Assembly (NCBI GenBank): GCA_051294375.1
Contig: CM119263.1
Span: forward strand, 19,082,625-19,146,624
Length of the DNA: 64,000 nt
Direction: 5' to 3'
From: Paraspadella gotoi
Taxonomy: Eukaryota > Chaetognatha
Below, in pieces: positions 12,104-25,110 of the stretch (the stretch's first letter is position 1; each line of letters begins with the position of its first letter). Made by a program: the position numbers and the translations under genes. Under the pieces are notes generated by a model that was not told the DNA's origin, did no database searches, and worked only from the letters and a program-made list of their open reading frames with translations.

Positions 12104-12310
12104 NNNNNNNNNNNNNNNNNNNNNNNNNNNNNNNNNNNNNNNNNNNNNNNNNNNNNNNNNNNNNNNNNNNNNNNNNNNNNNNNNNNNNNNNNNNNNNNNN
12201 NNNNNNNNNNNNNNNNNNNNNNNNNNNNNNNNNNNNNNNNNNNNNNNNNNNNNNNNNNNNNNNNNNNNNNNNNNNNNNNNNNNNNNNNNNNNNNNNNNNN
12301 NNNNNNNNNN

Positions 12311-12345
<35 letters not shown>

Positions 12346-12932
12346 AGAATTTAAAAAAATTCCCTTATGTTATCCTCGCTTTCGGTCTTTGGCGCGAGAA
12401 AAAAAAAGGACACACAAAAAGAAATAAAGAATTTGTAGTTGGAGAAAAAAAAAAATAGAAGAAAGAGAAAGTGAGAGAAAGGAGAGAGAAGGAAAAAAGT
12501 CTGCCCGTCAAAGAATGATAAATTGCCCGGTTTTTTGCCATCGTTNNNNNNNNNNNNNNNNNNNNNNNNNNNNNNNNNNNNNNNNNNNNNNNNNNNNNNN
12601 NNNNNNNNNNNNNNNNNNNNNNNNNNNNNNNNNNNNAAAAAAAGGAGGTTTTCGTTGACTAATCATATCCGATTTTCCCATAATCGCCAATCAATAAGAG
12701 GAAGAGTAGGAGAAAAAATGTTTTGGCAAATACTGATAAAGTTAAAGTCTAGTAATGCTACAATTTAGAATAATCAAATGAAATCAAAACTACTGATGGG
12801 TTGGGCTGATTTTGGTTAACATCTGCCAAGAATGTTGTCTCTTTCCCTTCCCTTTCCCTATCCTTCTCCAAACAAGCATTTAGTATGGACAAACAAGCTC
12901 GCCGTGCACTTTTTCCGCTTCTTAGTGCTTAC

Positions 12933-13024
12933 CGTCTTGCAATCATGCCTCTGGCTGGGAGATGGCGACGATGACGTCTTCCAACGATTTCCGACGGCCA
13001 CTGGCATAATTGCTCGATTCATTG
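12933..13024 (-). CDS. exon-like segment of an unrecognised gene in palindrome arm A
   Basis: On the minus strand GTGTTTAG is followed by 92 bases that stay open in a serine/arginine-rich frame (SSSPSPSQRHDCKT at its end) and stop at a strong donor, ACG then GTAAGCAC. The copy at 29441-29532 on the plus strand has the same acceptor and donor but two indels that change the frame. A small exon starting after CATCGCAG at about 30842 has compatible phase. No homologue is recognised. Confidence 0.3.
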
Positions 13025-13102
13025 CTAAACACCAATTAGAAGCCAATGACCGGCGATGAATTGGAGGCATAAAGGGGATAAAATGAAGGAAAGAAAGTTA
13101 TA

Positions 13103-13105
13103 AAA

Positions 13106-13181
<76 letters not shown>

Positions 13182-13182
13182 C
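13103..13182 (+). repeat. (AAAG)n microsatellite
   Basis: About twenty tandem AAAG units. It has shortened, interrupted counterparts in the other palindrome arm (near 29280-29360), as expected for a slippage-prone tract. Confidence 0.9.
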
Positions 13183-13534
13183 AGAAAATTCAAGCAAAGA
13201 GAGAATGTAAAAAAGAAAAGAATAAGAAAAAGAAGGAAAGAACGTTGGAAACGAAAACAAGCCTCCAAAGTCAGAAGGAGATACTAGGAACCAAAGAAAT
13301 GGGGGAGGAGGAGGAGGAGGAGGAGGAGGAGGAGGAATTCCCCGGGAAATGACGACTAACCCCTGGGCGGGATCCGGTTATCCCGGGTAATGGAGGCCGT
13401 CCGTGAAGGAGGGGAGGAGCAGAGGGAGAAGGGCAAGAGGGGGGGGGGGTAAAGAGAAGAGAGAATGAAAGCCAAGAAAGAATATGAGGTTAACGACGAA
13501 GACGATGACACCGGATGGTTTGGGCATTCATGTT

Positions 13535-13707
13535 TTATGCAGCCCAGTCGTCGTCGTTATCGTCGTCGTCGTCGCCGAGGTTTTTGACGTCGTCGTCGTC
13601 GTCGTCTTCGTCCTCGTGGACGCTCCTTGCTCCGAGAGCCGTTATGATGCATTTTTCATGATTGTGTTGGCGATATTCTCCAAGTGATGCCTTCGGCTGG
13701 TTTTCTT
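13535..13707 (-). CDS. acidic exon-like segment of an unrecognised gene
   Basis: After an acceptor-like CGTTTTAG on the minus strand, the frame is open to TAA at 13535. It contains EYRQHNHEKCIITALGARS, then a long Asp run, a short break (VKNLGDD) and a second Asp run ending DWAA. In both other copies the end reads GCAGTAAAAC rather than GCATAAAAC, so the stop may really be a splice donor. Those copies also have indels in the frame. The peptide looks genuine but unfamiliar. Confidence 0.35.
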
Positions 13708-14002
13708 CTAAAACGTTTGCCAAGAGAGAGGAGAGAAAAAGAGAGAGAGAGAGAGATGGAGAGAAAATGAGAGAAAGAGAAATAGGCGGTGAAGGGGAGT
13801 GAGGGGTCAGCGCACTGAGAAAAAGGTGAGGTTGATTGGGTTTGAGTCGGAAAGATAAGAGTCGATATGAAAAGAGTGATTAATGATTGTGAAATTGAAA
13901 ATCTATCGCTGTTCTCAGAATGATTTGGATGAAAGGGAAGCTTGATAAATCTTTCATAAATGGGGATATTTTTTTATTTGTTTGTTATTATCAAAATAAA
14001 AA

Positions 14003-14003
14003 A

Positions 14004-14098
<95 letters not shown>

Positions 14099-14099
14099 G
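14003..14099 (+). repeat. (AAAG)n microsatellite
   Basis: About twenty-four AAAG units in arm A. Its counterparts at 20205-20290 and 28350-28455 are broken by many indels. Confidence 0.9.
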
Positions 14100-14830
14100 A
14101 AAGAAAGGTAAAAAGAACATGGCGAGAGAAAAAAAAGGCTGAGGCGAAAGGTGAACGAAGAGTAAACATGAAAGAGGCATAAAACATGGAATCGTTTTCT
14201 TATTCCGTTTGCTTTTCTCCGCGTGAAAAGTGCCCCAGCGGGACGGAGCGAATTGCGAGACAGCGTGATGGCGTCGAAACGTGACAAAGTGAGAACGTGT
14301 CGCCGTGAGTCCGTGACAATGTTTGACTGTTACTTGTGAATGTAATTGAGAAAAGGGAAAAAAAAAGTGGATGCGACACGAGACGACGTAGAAGGGAGAG
14401 AGTAAAGCCGAGAACGTTTCAACGTGAATAGATAAAAAGCGCGAGAATATTTTTTTTTAGTTGGAGAAGATGACGGTTGGATTTTGCGAAAGAAGACGAC
14501 GACGAATCAGAGAGATAACACGAAAGAGGATTAGAAAATGCCAAGCTGGAGAGATCGTCGTAAGAGAGGGCGACCAAGCTTGGTCGACCTCTATTTGGTC
14601 CAAAGAGAGGGCGACCAAGCTTGGTCCAAAGTCAGTTTCCTTTGCATTCCGACGAGAAGCTTCTTCGACGGGAGGATCGGTGGCCTATCCTGCTCATCAC
14701 TTTTTAAAGAAAACCTTTCGTCCCGTGTGAGGACTGGCGACTTCTCAGAATAGGCTTTCGCCCTAGCCACTGAAAGTCTAGCGGTAGCAGGTCTCTCTCT
14801 CTCTCTCTCTCCTCTTCTCCTCTCTTCTCT

Positions 14831-14887
<57 letters not shown>

Positions 14888-15324
14888 ACTCGGCGTTAGC
14901 GTGCTCTCCATTCTCAGTAATCTCTATCACGACCTCTTGTCGTCCGTTTATGTTGATATTCGATGTCAATAAATTATATTTTCCGACTGTACAGGGTTCG
15001 CCTTTCAGATTCATTGTTTTGTTGACTATGTATCAGATTTTTATTATTATTTTCGCAATAAAAATGTCAACGGTTTTTCTTCCTCCTCAGAGACTAATAT
15101 TATTAACTTTCTATAACCATGATGTCCTTTAAGCTATTTCTTTTGAACTACGTTAAATCTAAAATACCCTTTCTCACTTTTCATTCTGTACCCTTTCCTC
15201 CTTTCTTTTCCTTTCATACACTCTCTTTCTCTTCTTTTTTTATTTGAAAACGATTTTCATTTTTCCTTCCACTAACGATTATCTCCTTCAATTCAACCTC
15301 AACTCGAGTCTGCATAACAAAGTT

Positions 15325-15390
<66 letters not shown>

Positions 15391-15814
15391 TTTCCTCCTT
15401 TCTCTCTTTCTTTTTTTTATTCTGTCTTTTCTTTCTCCCTCTTCACAATGAATTCAAATTCTCTCCATTACAATGATAATAAAGTTTCTGTCTCTCTTTG
15501 GTTCTCTATTCTTTTTTCGTTTCTCCGCTCTCGTTCTCTCCTTTCTCTCTCTACTTCTCTCTCTCTCTCATTCTTTCCTTTCACCCCCTTCCTTTTTAAT
15601 TTCTCTATATTGCTTTTCTCTCCATTGTCTTTTTCATTTCTTTTTTTTTTTCTCATTCCTTCTTCTCCAGGATTTTCAGCTCTGGAATGACGTCGCCTCG
15701 TGGCAGAAACAATCAGCGGCGGGGATTTGGAAATAAACGTAAACCGAACAATAGTACTCTGGTTTTTTTCTTTCTTTTTTTCTTTTTAATCCAACCGAGT
15801 CGAAACAGATCGAA

Positions 15815-15960
15815 ACGTCATTGGCTAAAACAAAAACAAAGAAACATCGAACGAGAAGATTCGTCTCCTACTGTTTTTGTATTTTAGCCAATCGGATCTC
15901 GCGACGAAGGAAATCTCGCGGCGCTGATTGGATCCCGCGCTTCCCGCGCCGACGCCGCAC
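15815..15960. promoter_or_regulatory. promoter-like cluster: CCAAT boxes and an E2F-like site
   Basis: Within 140 bases are three CCAAT boxes (ATTGGCT near 15820, AGCCAATCGG near 15888, GATTGG near 15925) and TTCCCGCGCC near 15941, close to an E2F consensus, in a GC-rich setting. The cluster recurs in the other arms near 18360-18500 and 26510-26650. It could be the promoter of the gene whose exon-like pieces lie in this arm, but no transcription start can be seen. Confidence 0.3.
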
Positions 15961-16175
15961 GTCATTTATCAAACCCTATAATTGCTTCTCTTTCCCTTTT
16001 TTTTTCTCTTTCTTCTTCTCTCGGAAAATTTTTGCATGTTTTCTAAGCTCAACTTGCGGTTTAAGCGTAGGTAGGATTATTCAAGGCTTTTTTTTTCTTC
16101 TTTCCTCCTCGCAGCCTCCATCTTCGTCTCTCTGTCTCCGCCGTGTAAAAAATAATTTGTCTCTCTCTTTCTCTC

Positions 16176-16218
<43 letters not shown>

Positions 16219-16573
16219 AAGCCGAGGCGACTTGACTTTCCGTCATTTCATTTTCCACGTAAACCAAATCATTTTTAGAAGACTTGCGACGAACTTTTTT
16301 TCGCTTTCAACATTGTCGAAAAAATTGACTCAGCTTCTTTTAGCTTAATTTATACCATAGCTTTTCCTCGGTATGGCGTCTTGTATACCATGATTGCTTT
16401 TTGCTACGAGATCTGGCAAAGCTTTGTCAAATTAGAAAAGTCACGACCACAATAGACGCCGTAAATGACGCCGCCAATCGTAGAGCCTCAATCCAAAGCG
16501 CCGCTAATTGAGCGCTTGTTAGGATTAAATTACAGTATTAACAATTAACTAATATTTTGTTGTTACTGAAGAA

Positions 16574-16611
<38 letters not shown>

Positions 16612-16789
16612 GTTTAGGACTTTGTTTAACTTTGAAACTTTTGACGTCATATGGAGAAAGAAAATCATTTTTTGAATTTCCCCCAGGGGATGAAAAAGGG
16701 AAAAAAACTGAGAGGGACGAAAGAGGCGAACGAAGAGAAGTAAGAAGATTTGAAAAGATGAGGGACGAGAAATCGGGGGAGAAGGGTTG

Positions 16790-17215
16790 AGGAGTTTAGG
16801 GGTTGAAAGGTTGAGGGGTTGAAGAGTTGAGAAGTTGAGAGGATTGAGGAGTTAAGGGGTTGTGGGGTTGAAGGGTTGAGAAGTTGAGAGGATAAGGGGT
16901 TGAGGAGTNNNNNNNNNNNNNNNNNNNNNNNNNTCTCGAACCCCTTCAACTCCTTCAACTTCCTCAACCCCCCAACCGTTTCAACCCCATACTCCTAAAC
17001 CCTCATCCTCTCATGCCCTCAACCGCCTCAAACCCTTCAACCCCTCATCCCTTAACTCCTAAAACCCCTTAACTCCTCAACCCCTTATCCTCTCAACTTC
17101 TCAACCCTTCAACCCCAACAACCCCTTAACTCCTCATCCTCTCCAACTTCTCAAACTTCTTCAACCCCTCAACCTTTCAGAACGCCCTAAACTCCTCAAC
17201 CCTTCTCCCCGATTC
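16790..17215. repeat. GGGGTTGA-type minisatellite across the fold-back point
   Basis: Left of the N gap the units read GGTTGAGGAGTTGAG; right of it they are in reverse complement (CTCAACCCCTTAACTCCT). Basic period is about 8 or 16 bases and heavily mutated. The same array sits at 20990-21090 and 24985-25370. Because the strand flips exactly at the 25-N gap, this is where arm A turns into its inverse. Confidence 0.8.
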
Positions 17216-19409
17216 TCTCGTCCCTCATTTTCAAATGCTTCTTACTTCTCTTCGTTTCGCCTCTTTCGTCCCTCTCAGTTTTTTCCCTTTTCATCCCCTG
17301 GGGGAAATTTCAAAAATGATTTCTTTCTCCATAATGACGTCAAAAAGTTTCCAAAGTTAAACAAAGTCCTAACCTATCTCTCTCTCTATCTCTCTCTCTC
17401 TCTCTCTCTTCTCTCTTCCCTTTCTTCAGTAAAACAAAATATTAGTAATTGTAATCCCTGTAATTAATCCTAAACAAGCGCTCAATTAGCGGCGCTTTGG
17501 AATTGAGGCTCTTACGATTGGCGGCGCATTTCATACGGCGTCTATTGTGGGTCAGTGACTTTGTCTAATTTGACAAAGCTTGCCAAATCTCGTGCAAAAG
17601 CAATTCATGGTATACAAGACGCCATTAGCCGAGGAACAAAGCTATAGGTATAAATTAAAGCTAAAAAGAAAGCTGAGTCAATTTTTGACAATGTTGGAAA
17701 GCGGAAAAAGAGTTCGTCGCAAGTCTTCTAGCAAGATCATTTGGTTACGTGGAAATAAATGACGGAAAGTCAAGTCGCCTCGGCTTGAGAGAAGAGAGAG
17801 AGAGAGAGAGAGAGGAGGAGAGAGAGAGAGGAGAGAGGAGGAGAAGAGAGAGAGAGAGATGAAGAGAGAGAAGAAGAGAAGAGAGAGAGAGAGAGAGAGA
17901 GAGATGAGAGAGAGAGACGAGAGAGAGAGGGGAAATGCGAGTCCCGTTGCGTCTCTTTCTGTTTGGAAAAGGAAAAAAGTCGGCGCACGTTTTGATGAGA
18001 TGGCGGCGCGGAGAGGTGGAGGTGGGAGGTGAGGTGGAGGGTGGCGGAGGTGGCGGCAGCAGAGAGAGAGCGCAAAGAGAGAGAGAGAAACCACCTGGCG
18101 AGAGAGAGAGAGAGAGAGAGCGGAGGAAAAAGAGAGAGACAAATTATTTCTTTTACACGGCGGAGCAGAGAGACGAAGATGGAGGCTGCGAGGAGGAAGA
18201 AGAAAAAACAAGCCTTGAATAATCCTACCTACGCTTAAACCGCAAGTGAGCTTAGAAAAACATATGCAAAAATTTTCCGATGTAGAAGAAGAAGAGAAAA
18301 AAAAAGGGAAAGAGAAGCAATTATAGGGTTTGATAAATGACGTGCGGCGTGCGGGCGCGGGAAGGCGGGATCCAACTCAGCGCCGTCGAGATTTCCTTCG
18401 GTCGCGAGATCCGATTTGGCTAAAATACAAAAACAGTAGGAGACGAATCTTCTCGTTCGATGTTTCTTTGGTTTTTGTTTTAGCCAATGACGTTTCGATC
18501 TGTTATCGCACTCGGTTGCGTTAAAAAGAAAAAAAGAAAGAAAAAACCAGAGTACTATTGTTCGGTTACGTTTATTCAAATCCCCGCGCTTGATTGTTCT
18601 CCACGAGGCGACGTCATTCCAGAGCTGAAATCCTGGAGAAGACAAGGAATGAGAAAAAAAAAGAAATGAAAAAGACAATGGAGAGAAAAAGCAATATAGA
18701 GAAATTAAAAAGGAAGAGGGGTTGAAAGGAAAGAATGGAGAGAGAGAGAGGTAGAGAGAGAAAGGAGAGAACGAGAGCGGAAAGAACGAAAAAAAGAATA
18801 GAGAACCAAAGAGAGACAGAAACCTTTATTATCTTGTAATGGAGAGAATTTGAATTCATTGTAAAGAGGGAGAAAGAAAAAGACAGAATAAAAAAAAGAA
18901 GAGAGAAAGGAGGAAGGGAAGAAAGAAAGAAGAAAGAAAAGATAAAGAAAGAAAGAAAGAAAGAAACTTTGTTTATGGCAGACTCGAGTTCGAGGTTGAA
19001 TTGAAGGACGAATCGTTAGTGGAAGGAAAAATGAAAAATACGGTTTTCAATAAAAGAAGAAGAGAAGGAGAGTGTATAAAGGAAAAGAAAGGAGAAAGGG
19101 GTCAGAATGAAAAGTAGAAAGGGTATTTAGATTTATATCGTAGTTCAAAGAATAGGCTAAAGGACATCATGGTTATAGAAAAGAAAACACCGTTGACATT
19201 TTTATTGCGAAAATAATAATAAAAAATCTGGATACATAGTCAACAAACCAATGAATCTGAAAGCGCGAACCCGGAAGGCATACCCTGTAGTACAGTCGGA
19301 AATAACTTAATTTATTGACATCAATATATCAACAGTAAAGGACGACAAGAGGGTCGTGATATGAGATTCACTGAGAAGGGAGAGCACGCTACTGACCAAG
19401 AAAAGAGAG

Positions 19410-19470
<61 letters not shown>

Positions 19471-20972
19471 AGAGAAGAGAGAGAGAGATGACCGCTACCG
19501 CTAACGACTTCGTGGCTACGAAACCTTATTTGAAAGTCCCAGTCCTCACGGACGAAAGGTTTTTCTTTAAAAAGTGATGAGCAGGATTAAGGCCACCGAG
19601 TCCTCCCGTCGAAGAGAAGCTTCCTCGTCGGAATGCAAAGGAAACTGACTTTGGACCAAGCTTGGTCGCCATCTCTTTGGACCAAATTAGAGGTCGACCA
19701 AGCTGGTTCGCCCTCTCTTACGACGATCTCCAGCTTGGCATTTTTCTAATCTCTCTCTCGTTTATCTCTCTGATTCGTCGTCGTCTTCTTCTAGCAAAAT
19801 CACAACCGTCATCTCTCAACCAAAAAAAAATATTCCTCGCGCTTTTATGTTATCTATTCACGTTGAAAAACGTTCTCGGCCTTTATCTCTCCCTTCGACG
19901 TCTCGTCGTGTCGCATCCACTTTTTTTCAGCTTTCTCAATTACATTCACAAGTAACAGTCAAACATTTGTCACCGGACTCCACGGGCGACCACGTTCTTA
20001 TTGTCACGTTTCGACGGACCATCACGCTGTTCGCAATTCGCTCGTTCCCGCTGGGAGCACTTTTTCACGCGGAGAAAAGGCAAACGGAATAAGAAAACGA
20101 TTCCATGTTTTAATGCCTCTTTCATTTTTACCTTCGTTCACCTTTCGCTCAGCCTTTTTTTCCTTCTCGCATGTTCTTTTTACCTTTCTCCTTTCCTTTC
20201 TTTCTTTTCTTTCTTTTCTTTCTTTTTTTCTTTTCTTTTCTTTCTTATTTCTTTCTTTCTTTCCTTTCTTTTCTTTCTTTCTTTCTTTTTTTTATTTTGA
20301 TAATAACAAACAAATATAAAAAAAATTCCCCATTTATGAAAGATTTTATCAAGCTTCCCTTTCATCCAAAATCATTTTGAAACAAGCGATTAGATTTTCA
20401 ATTTCACAATCCATTAATTCCACTCTTTTCATATGACTCTATCTTTGCCGATCGAACAACAAACCTCACCTTTTCTCAGTGCGCTGACCGCCTCACTCCC
20501 CTTCACCTTCTCTCATTCTTTCCTCTCATTTTTCTCCTCCATCTCTCTCTCTCTCTCTTTTCTCTCCTCTCTCTTGGCAACTTTTAAGAAGAAAACCAGC
20601 CGAAGGCATCACTTGGAGAATATCGCAACAAAATCATGAAAAATGCATCATAACGGCTCTCGGAGCAAGGAGCGTCCACGAGGAGACGACGACGACGACG
20701 ACGACGTCAAAAAACTCGGCGACGACGACGGACGGATAACGACGACGACTGGGCTGCAGTAAAACATGAATGCCAACCATCCCGGTTGTTCATCGTCTTT
20801 CGTCGTTAACCTATTATTCTTTCTTGGCTTTCATTCTCTCTCTCTTTTACCCCCCCCCCTCTTCCCTTCTCCCTCTGCTTCCTACCCCTCCTTCACGGAC
20901 GGCCTCATACCCCGGGATAACCGGATCCCGCCCAGGGGTTAGTCGTCATTTCCGGGGAATTCCTCCATCTCT
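16934..20972. repeat. palindrome arm A' (inverse of 13330-16908)
   Basis: This segment is the reverse complement of arm A and is repeated in the same orientation at about 25110-29120. Differences between copies are mostly one-base insertions or deletions, scattered through unique sequence as well as homopolymers. It carries broken versions of the acidic exon-like segment (near 20590-20760). No intact gene is seen in it. Confidence 0.8.
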
Positions 20973-20979
20973 CTCTGAG

Positions 20980-21778
20980 GAGTTGAGAAATTAAGAGTTT
21001 GAGGGGTTGAGGAGTTAAGCGGTTGAGGCGTTGAGGGGTTGAGGAATTGAGGAGTTGAGGTATTAAGGGGTTGAAGGGTTTTGGGGTTGAGGGAGGACAG
21101 TGGAAATTAAAAATATTCTATAGTAAACTGTGAAACGAGAAAAGCGAAGGGGGCTGGGCTGAGGAAATAGAGGATTAAGTCGACTATATATGTATTTAAA
21201 TAAGAATTAATATGAGTTTGGGTATAGGTTGAAAATCAAAATAGATAATAGAGCCAAAATAAAGTATGAAAGGATGAAATGAAAGAGGAGACAGGTTGAG
21301 AAGAAGGAAAGAAAATGTGGAAAAAAGATCGATGAGGAAGGAAGAAACTGGAAATGGAATCGAATTGTTTAACAAAGAGTCAGCGCCAGAAAAGAATGAC
21401 GACGACGATGACGACGACGGCGACGACGATGTCGCCAACCGATTTTTTTTTTTTTTTTTCGAACCGTAGAACGACGAATCGAAAAATCCGATTATCGAAT
21501 TTTCGATGATTCGTTATTTCGAAAGAATGAACTTTCCGAAGCGACGCTTCTCAGTTCCTGGGGCAATTATGAGAAAATCCTCGAGTGAAGAACTCCACGA
21601 ATAATAACGACAACAACAACGACAACAAACGTCGAGATTCAGAGAGAAAAAACCGGAAGTCCTCGACGTTGATGCATTTTCCTCTCATCGCGCGCGAACT
21701 TATCATCCTCATTACGAAATCTCCTCATCTATCATCGATTTAAATGATACACTTGTTAATGGAATCTCTCTCTCTCTA

Positions 21779-21853
<75 letters not shown>

Positions 21854-21889
21854 GGCTGGGGCGACGGTTCAGATAAGATTCAAGCCCTG

Positions 21890-21921
<32 letters not shown>

Positions 21922-22765
21922 GCGCTCTGAGGAGGAAAAGTCATATCTTTTGTCGATGGGATAATCACAACAACGACGACGACGACGACCATGAAGATGA
22001 AACCTGATGACGATAACGACATCGATGATAACAATGACGTGCGCCTCTATTCCAAAAGAACCACAACGACACCAAATTCACGATGACAAAGAATCTTCAA
22101 TCTTCTCGCAACATCGCTAATTACTAATGCAAAGTCGGTATTTATTTTATCGCGCTATTAGTTCCGCTGCGTTAGTGACGCCGCATTGCATTCGTCGCGT
22201 CACTCCATTAGCTATCGAGTCTGTCGACGACGACGACGACGACGACGACGACGGCGACGGCGATGGGAAAAGACAGACATCGAGAATACTTCGCATCAAA
22301 AATCTTAGAAACATGAATAATGCAAGATTTCTCGTTTTATATACATTTACATTTTTTGCTTCTTAATTTTCTTTCGGATCTGAATAAAGCGATCGAGAAT
22401 GTAGGTCAGGATGGAGAATAAACAGTGAGTTTACGAGTGGGAGAAGCGAGAGAGATAGGCACTGGGTAAGGGCAATGTTGGTATTTGAGTGGCCATGGGG
22501 TGAAGAAATTTTGATGACTAAGTAGATCGCTTGGGACAGCGCAATGAACTTGAGTTGATGTCTTGCACGTCTTGCCACTAATAGTGATGTTGATCTTGAT
22601 GTTGATCTTGATGTTGATAAGGTAAGGAAGTTGCATTGGGAGGATGATTTTGGGAGATAAGCCACAGGACTAAATTTTTAAGGAAGCCTATATGGAAATT
22701 GCCCCAAGGTAAGGGATTAGCCTGACCCGCCCAGCACCGCCCAAGCCCCCGGAAGGAAACCCCGA
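20980..22765. repeat. palindrome arm B
   Basis: Arm B is the reverse complement of 23268-25110. It holds the GGGGTTGA minisatellite at its left end, two GAC trinucleotide runs (near 21895 and 22226), a TC microsatellite (21765-21850) and the shared end GCCTGACCCGCCCAGCACCG near 22720. I found no convincing exon. Confidence 0.75.
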
Positions 22766-22912
22766 AATAAAATCGGGGATCGGTGGTCCAGAAAATGTAA
22801 ATTGGAGAACAAAGGATTTCCTCCACTTTTTTTCGCGCTCCTCCGTTTCATAGCTCTCATCTCTTCTCTCTCTTCTCTCGTCTCCTCTCTTCTCCTCTCC
22901 TCTCTCCCTCTT

Positions 22913-22962
<50 letters not shown>

Positions 22963-23145
22963 AATGTTCGTGCTTTGCGCAGTTTTGACAACGCTTCCCA
23001 TCCTTCTTTGTTCGGCATTATTTATATTCCCAGCACACACTCTCCGCTTTTCTCTTTGTTTTCTTCTTTTTCCATCTTTCCTTTCATTTTCCCTTGCATG
23101 GTCCTATTTATTTCTCTATACTCTCTCTCATCTCTCTCTCTCTCT

Positions 23146-23199
<54 letters not shown>

Positions 23200-23267
23200 G
23201 CAGGACAAGACGCATGATAAATCGAAAATCCATCCAATCATCAAACTCGGTTAAGGTTTCCCTCATA
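22766..23267. other. loop between arms B and B', TC microsatellites
   Basis: Two TC tracts (about 22870-22960 and 23120-23196) surround a unique stretch starting GCCAATGTTCGTGC. The same unique stretch and the small exon-like piece after CATCGCAG reappear in the same direction at about 30607-30890, outside the palindrome. The loop is therefore also duplicated, which argues against a simple hairpin element. Confidence 0.6.
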
Positions 23268-24212
23268 GGGGTTTTCCCTCCGGGGGCTTGGGCGGTGCTG
23301 GCGGGTCAGGCTCAAACCTTAAACCTTGGGGCAATTTCCACTTAAGGCTTCCTTAAAAATTTAGTCCTGTGGCTTATCTCCCAAAATCATCCCTCCCAAT
23401 GCAACTTCCTTACACTTAATCAACATCAAGATCAACATCAAGAACACACTGATTAGTGCAAAGACGTGCAAGACAATCAACTCAAAGTTCATTGCGCTTG
23501 TCACCAAGCGATCTACTTAGTCATTCAAAATTTCTTCACCCCATGGCCACTCAAATACCAACATTGCCCTTACCCAGTGCCTATCTCTCTCGCTTCTCCC
23601 ACTCGTAACTCACTGTTTATTCTCCCATCCTGACTCTACATTCTCGAATCGCTTTTATTCAGATCGAAAGAAAAATTAAGAAGCAAAAAAATGTAAATGT
23701 ATATAAAACGAGAATCTTGCATTTTCACTTTTCTAAGATTTTTGATGCGAAAGTATTCTCGAAGTCTGTCTTTTCCCCAATCGCCGTCGCCGTCGCGTCG
23801 TCGTCGTCGTCGTCGTCGACCAGACTCGATAGCAATGGAGTGACGCGACGAATGCAATGCGCGTCACTAACGCAGCGGAACTAATCAGCGCGATAAAATA
23901 AATACCGGACTTTGCATTAGTAATTTAGCGATGTGCAGAGAAGATTGAAGATTCTTTGTCATTGTTGAATTTGGTGTCGTTGTTGGTTCTTTTGGAATAG
24001 AGGCGCACGTCATTGTTATCAAATCGAGTGTCGTTATGTCATCAGGTTTCATCTTCCATGCGTCGTCGTCGTCGTCGTTGTTGTGGATTAATTCCCATCG
24101 ACAAAGATATTACTTTTCCTCCTCAGAGCGCTCGTCGTTCGTGTTCGTCGTCCGTCGTCGTCGTCGTCGTCGTCGACGGGCTTCGATCTTATCTGAACCG
24201 TCGCCCCAGCAC

Positions 24213-24251
<39 letters not shown>

Positions 24252-25110
24252 GAGAGAGAGAGAGGAGAGAGAAGAGAGAGAGAGAAGAGAGAGAGAGTTC
24301 CATAACAAGTGTATCATTTAAATCGAATGATAGATGAGGAGATTTCGTGTTAATGAGGATGATAAGTTTCGCGCGAGCGCGATGAGAGGAAAATGCATCA
24401 ACGTCGAGGCACTTCCGTTTTTTCTCTCTGAATCTCGACGTTTGTTTGTCGTTGTTGTTGTCCGTTATATTCGTGAGTTCTTCACTCAGGATTTTCTCAA
24501 AATTGCCCCAGGAACTGAGAAGACGTCGCTTCGGAAAGTTCATTCTTTCGAAAATAACGAATCATCGAAAAAATTTCGATAATCGGATTTTTCGATTCGT
24601 CGTTTACGGTTCGAAAAAAAAAAAAATCGAGTTGGCGACATTCGTCGTCGCCGTCGTCGTCATCGTTCGTCGTTCATTCTTTTTCTGGCGCTGACTCTCT
24701 TTGCTTAAAACAATATCGATTCCATTTCCAGTTTCTTCCTTCCCTCATCGTCTTTTTTTCTCTCATTTCTTTCCTTCTTCTCAACCTGTCTCCTCTTTCA
24801 TTTCATCCTTTCATAACTTTTATTTTGGCTCTATATCTATTTTGATTTTTCAACCTATACCCAAAAACTCATGATTAATTCTATTAAATACATATATATG
24901 TCGATTAATCCTATATCTTCCTCAGCCCAGCCCCTTCGCTTTTCTCGTTTCACAGTTTACTATAGAATAATTTAATTTCGCACTGTCCTCCCCTCAACCC
25001 CAAACCCTTCAACCCCTTAATACCGTCAACTCCTTCAATTCCTTCAAACCCCTCAACGCCTCAACCCTTAACTCCTCAAACCCCTCAAAACTCTTAATTT
25101 TCTCAACACC
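23268..25110. repeat. palindrome arm B' (inverse of arm B)
   Basis: This arm matches arm B in reverse complement from GGGTTTTCCCTCCGGGGGCT at its left edge to the C-rich minisatellite at its right edge. Again the differences are dominated by small indels. Confidence 0.75.

Larger units (their letters stand above)
12311..16908. repeat. palindrome arm A (left)
   Basis: This arm is reverse-complementary to 16934-20972 and again to about 25110-30480. Landmarks include the exon-like pieces at 12933-13024 and 13535-13707, the (AAAG)n tracts near 13105 and 14005, and a G-rich GGGGTTGA minisatellite at 16790-16908. At the two exon-like pieces this arm keeps better reading frames than the other copies. 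It ends at a 25-N gap that sits on the fold-back point. It also has a shorter GA tract near 16170-16215 than the other copies. Confidence 0.8.

Noticed and set aside
13080-15400. Regularly repeated blocks suggestive of a CRISPR array
   Set aside because: They are AAAG and GA microsatellites without unique spacers, in an animal-type genome.
16090-16140. ATG with MEAARR-type short peptide on the minus strand
   Set aside because: Only about 14-18 codons long, different in each palindrome copy because of indels, and no splice partner.
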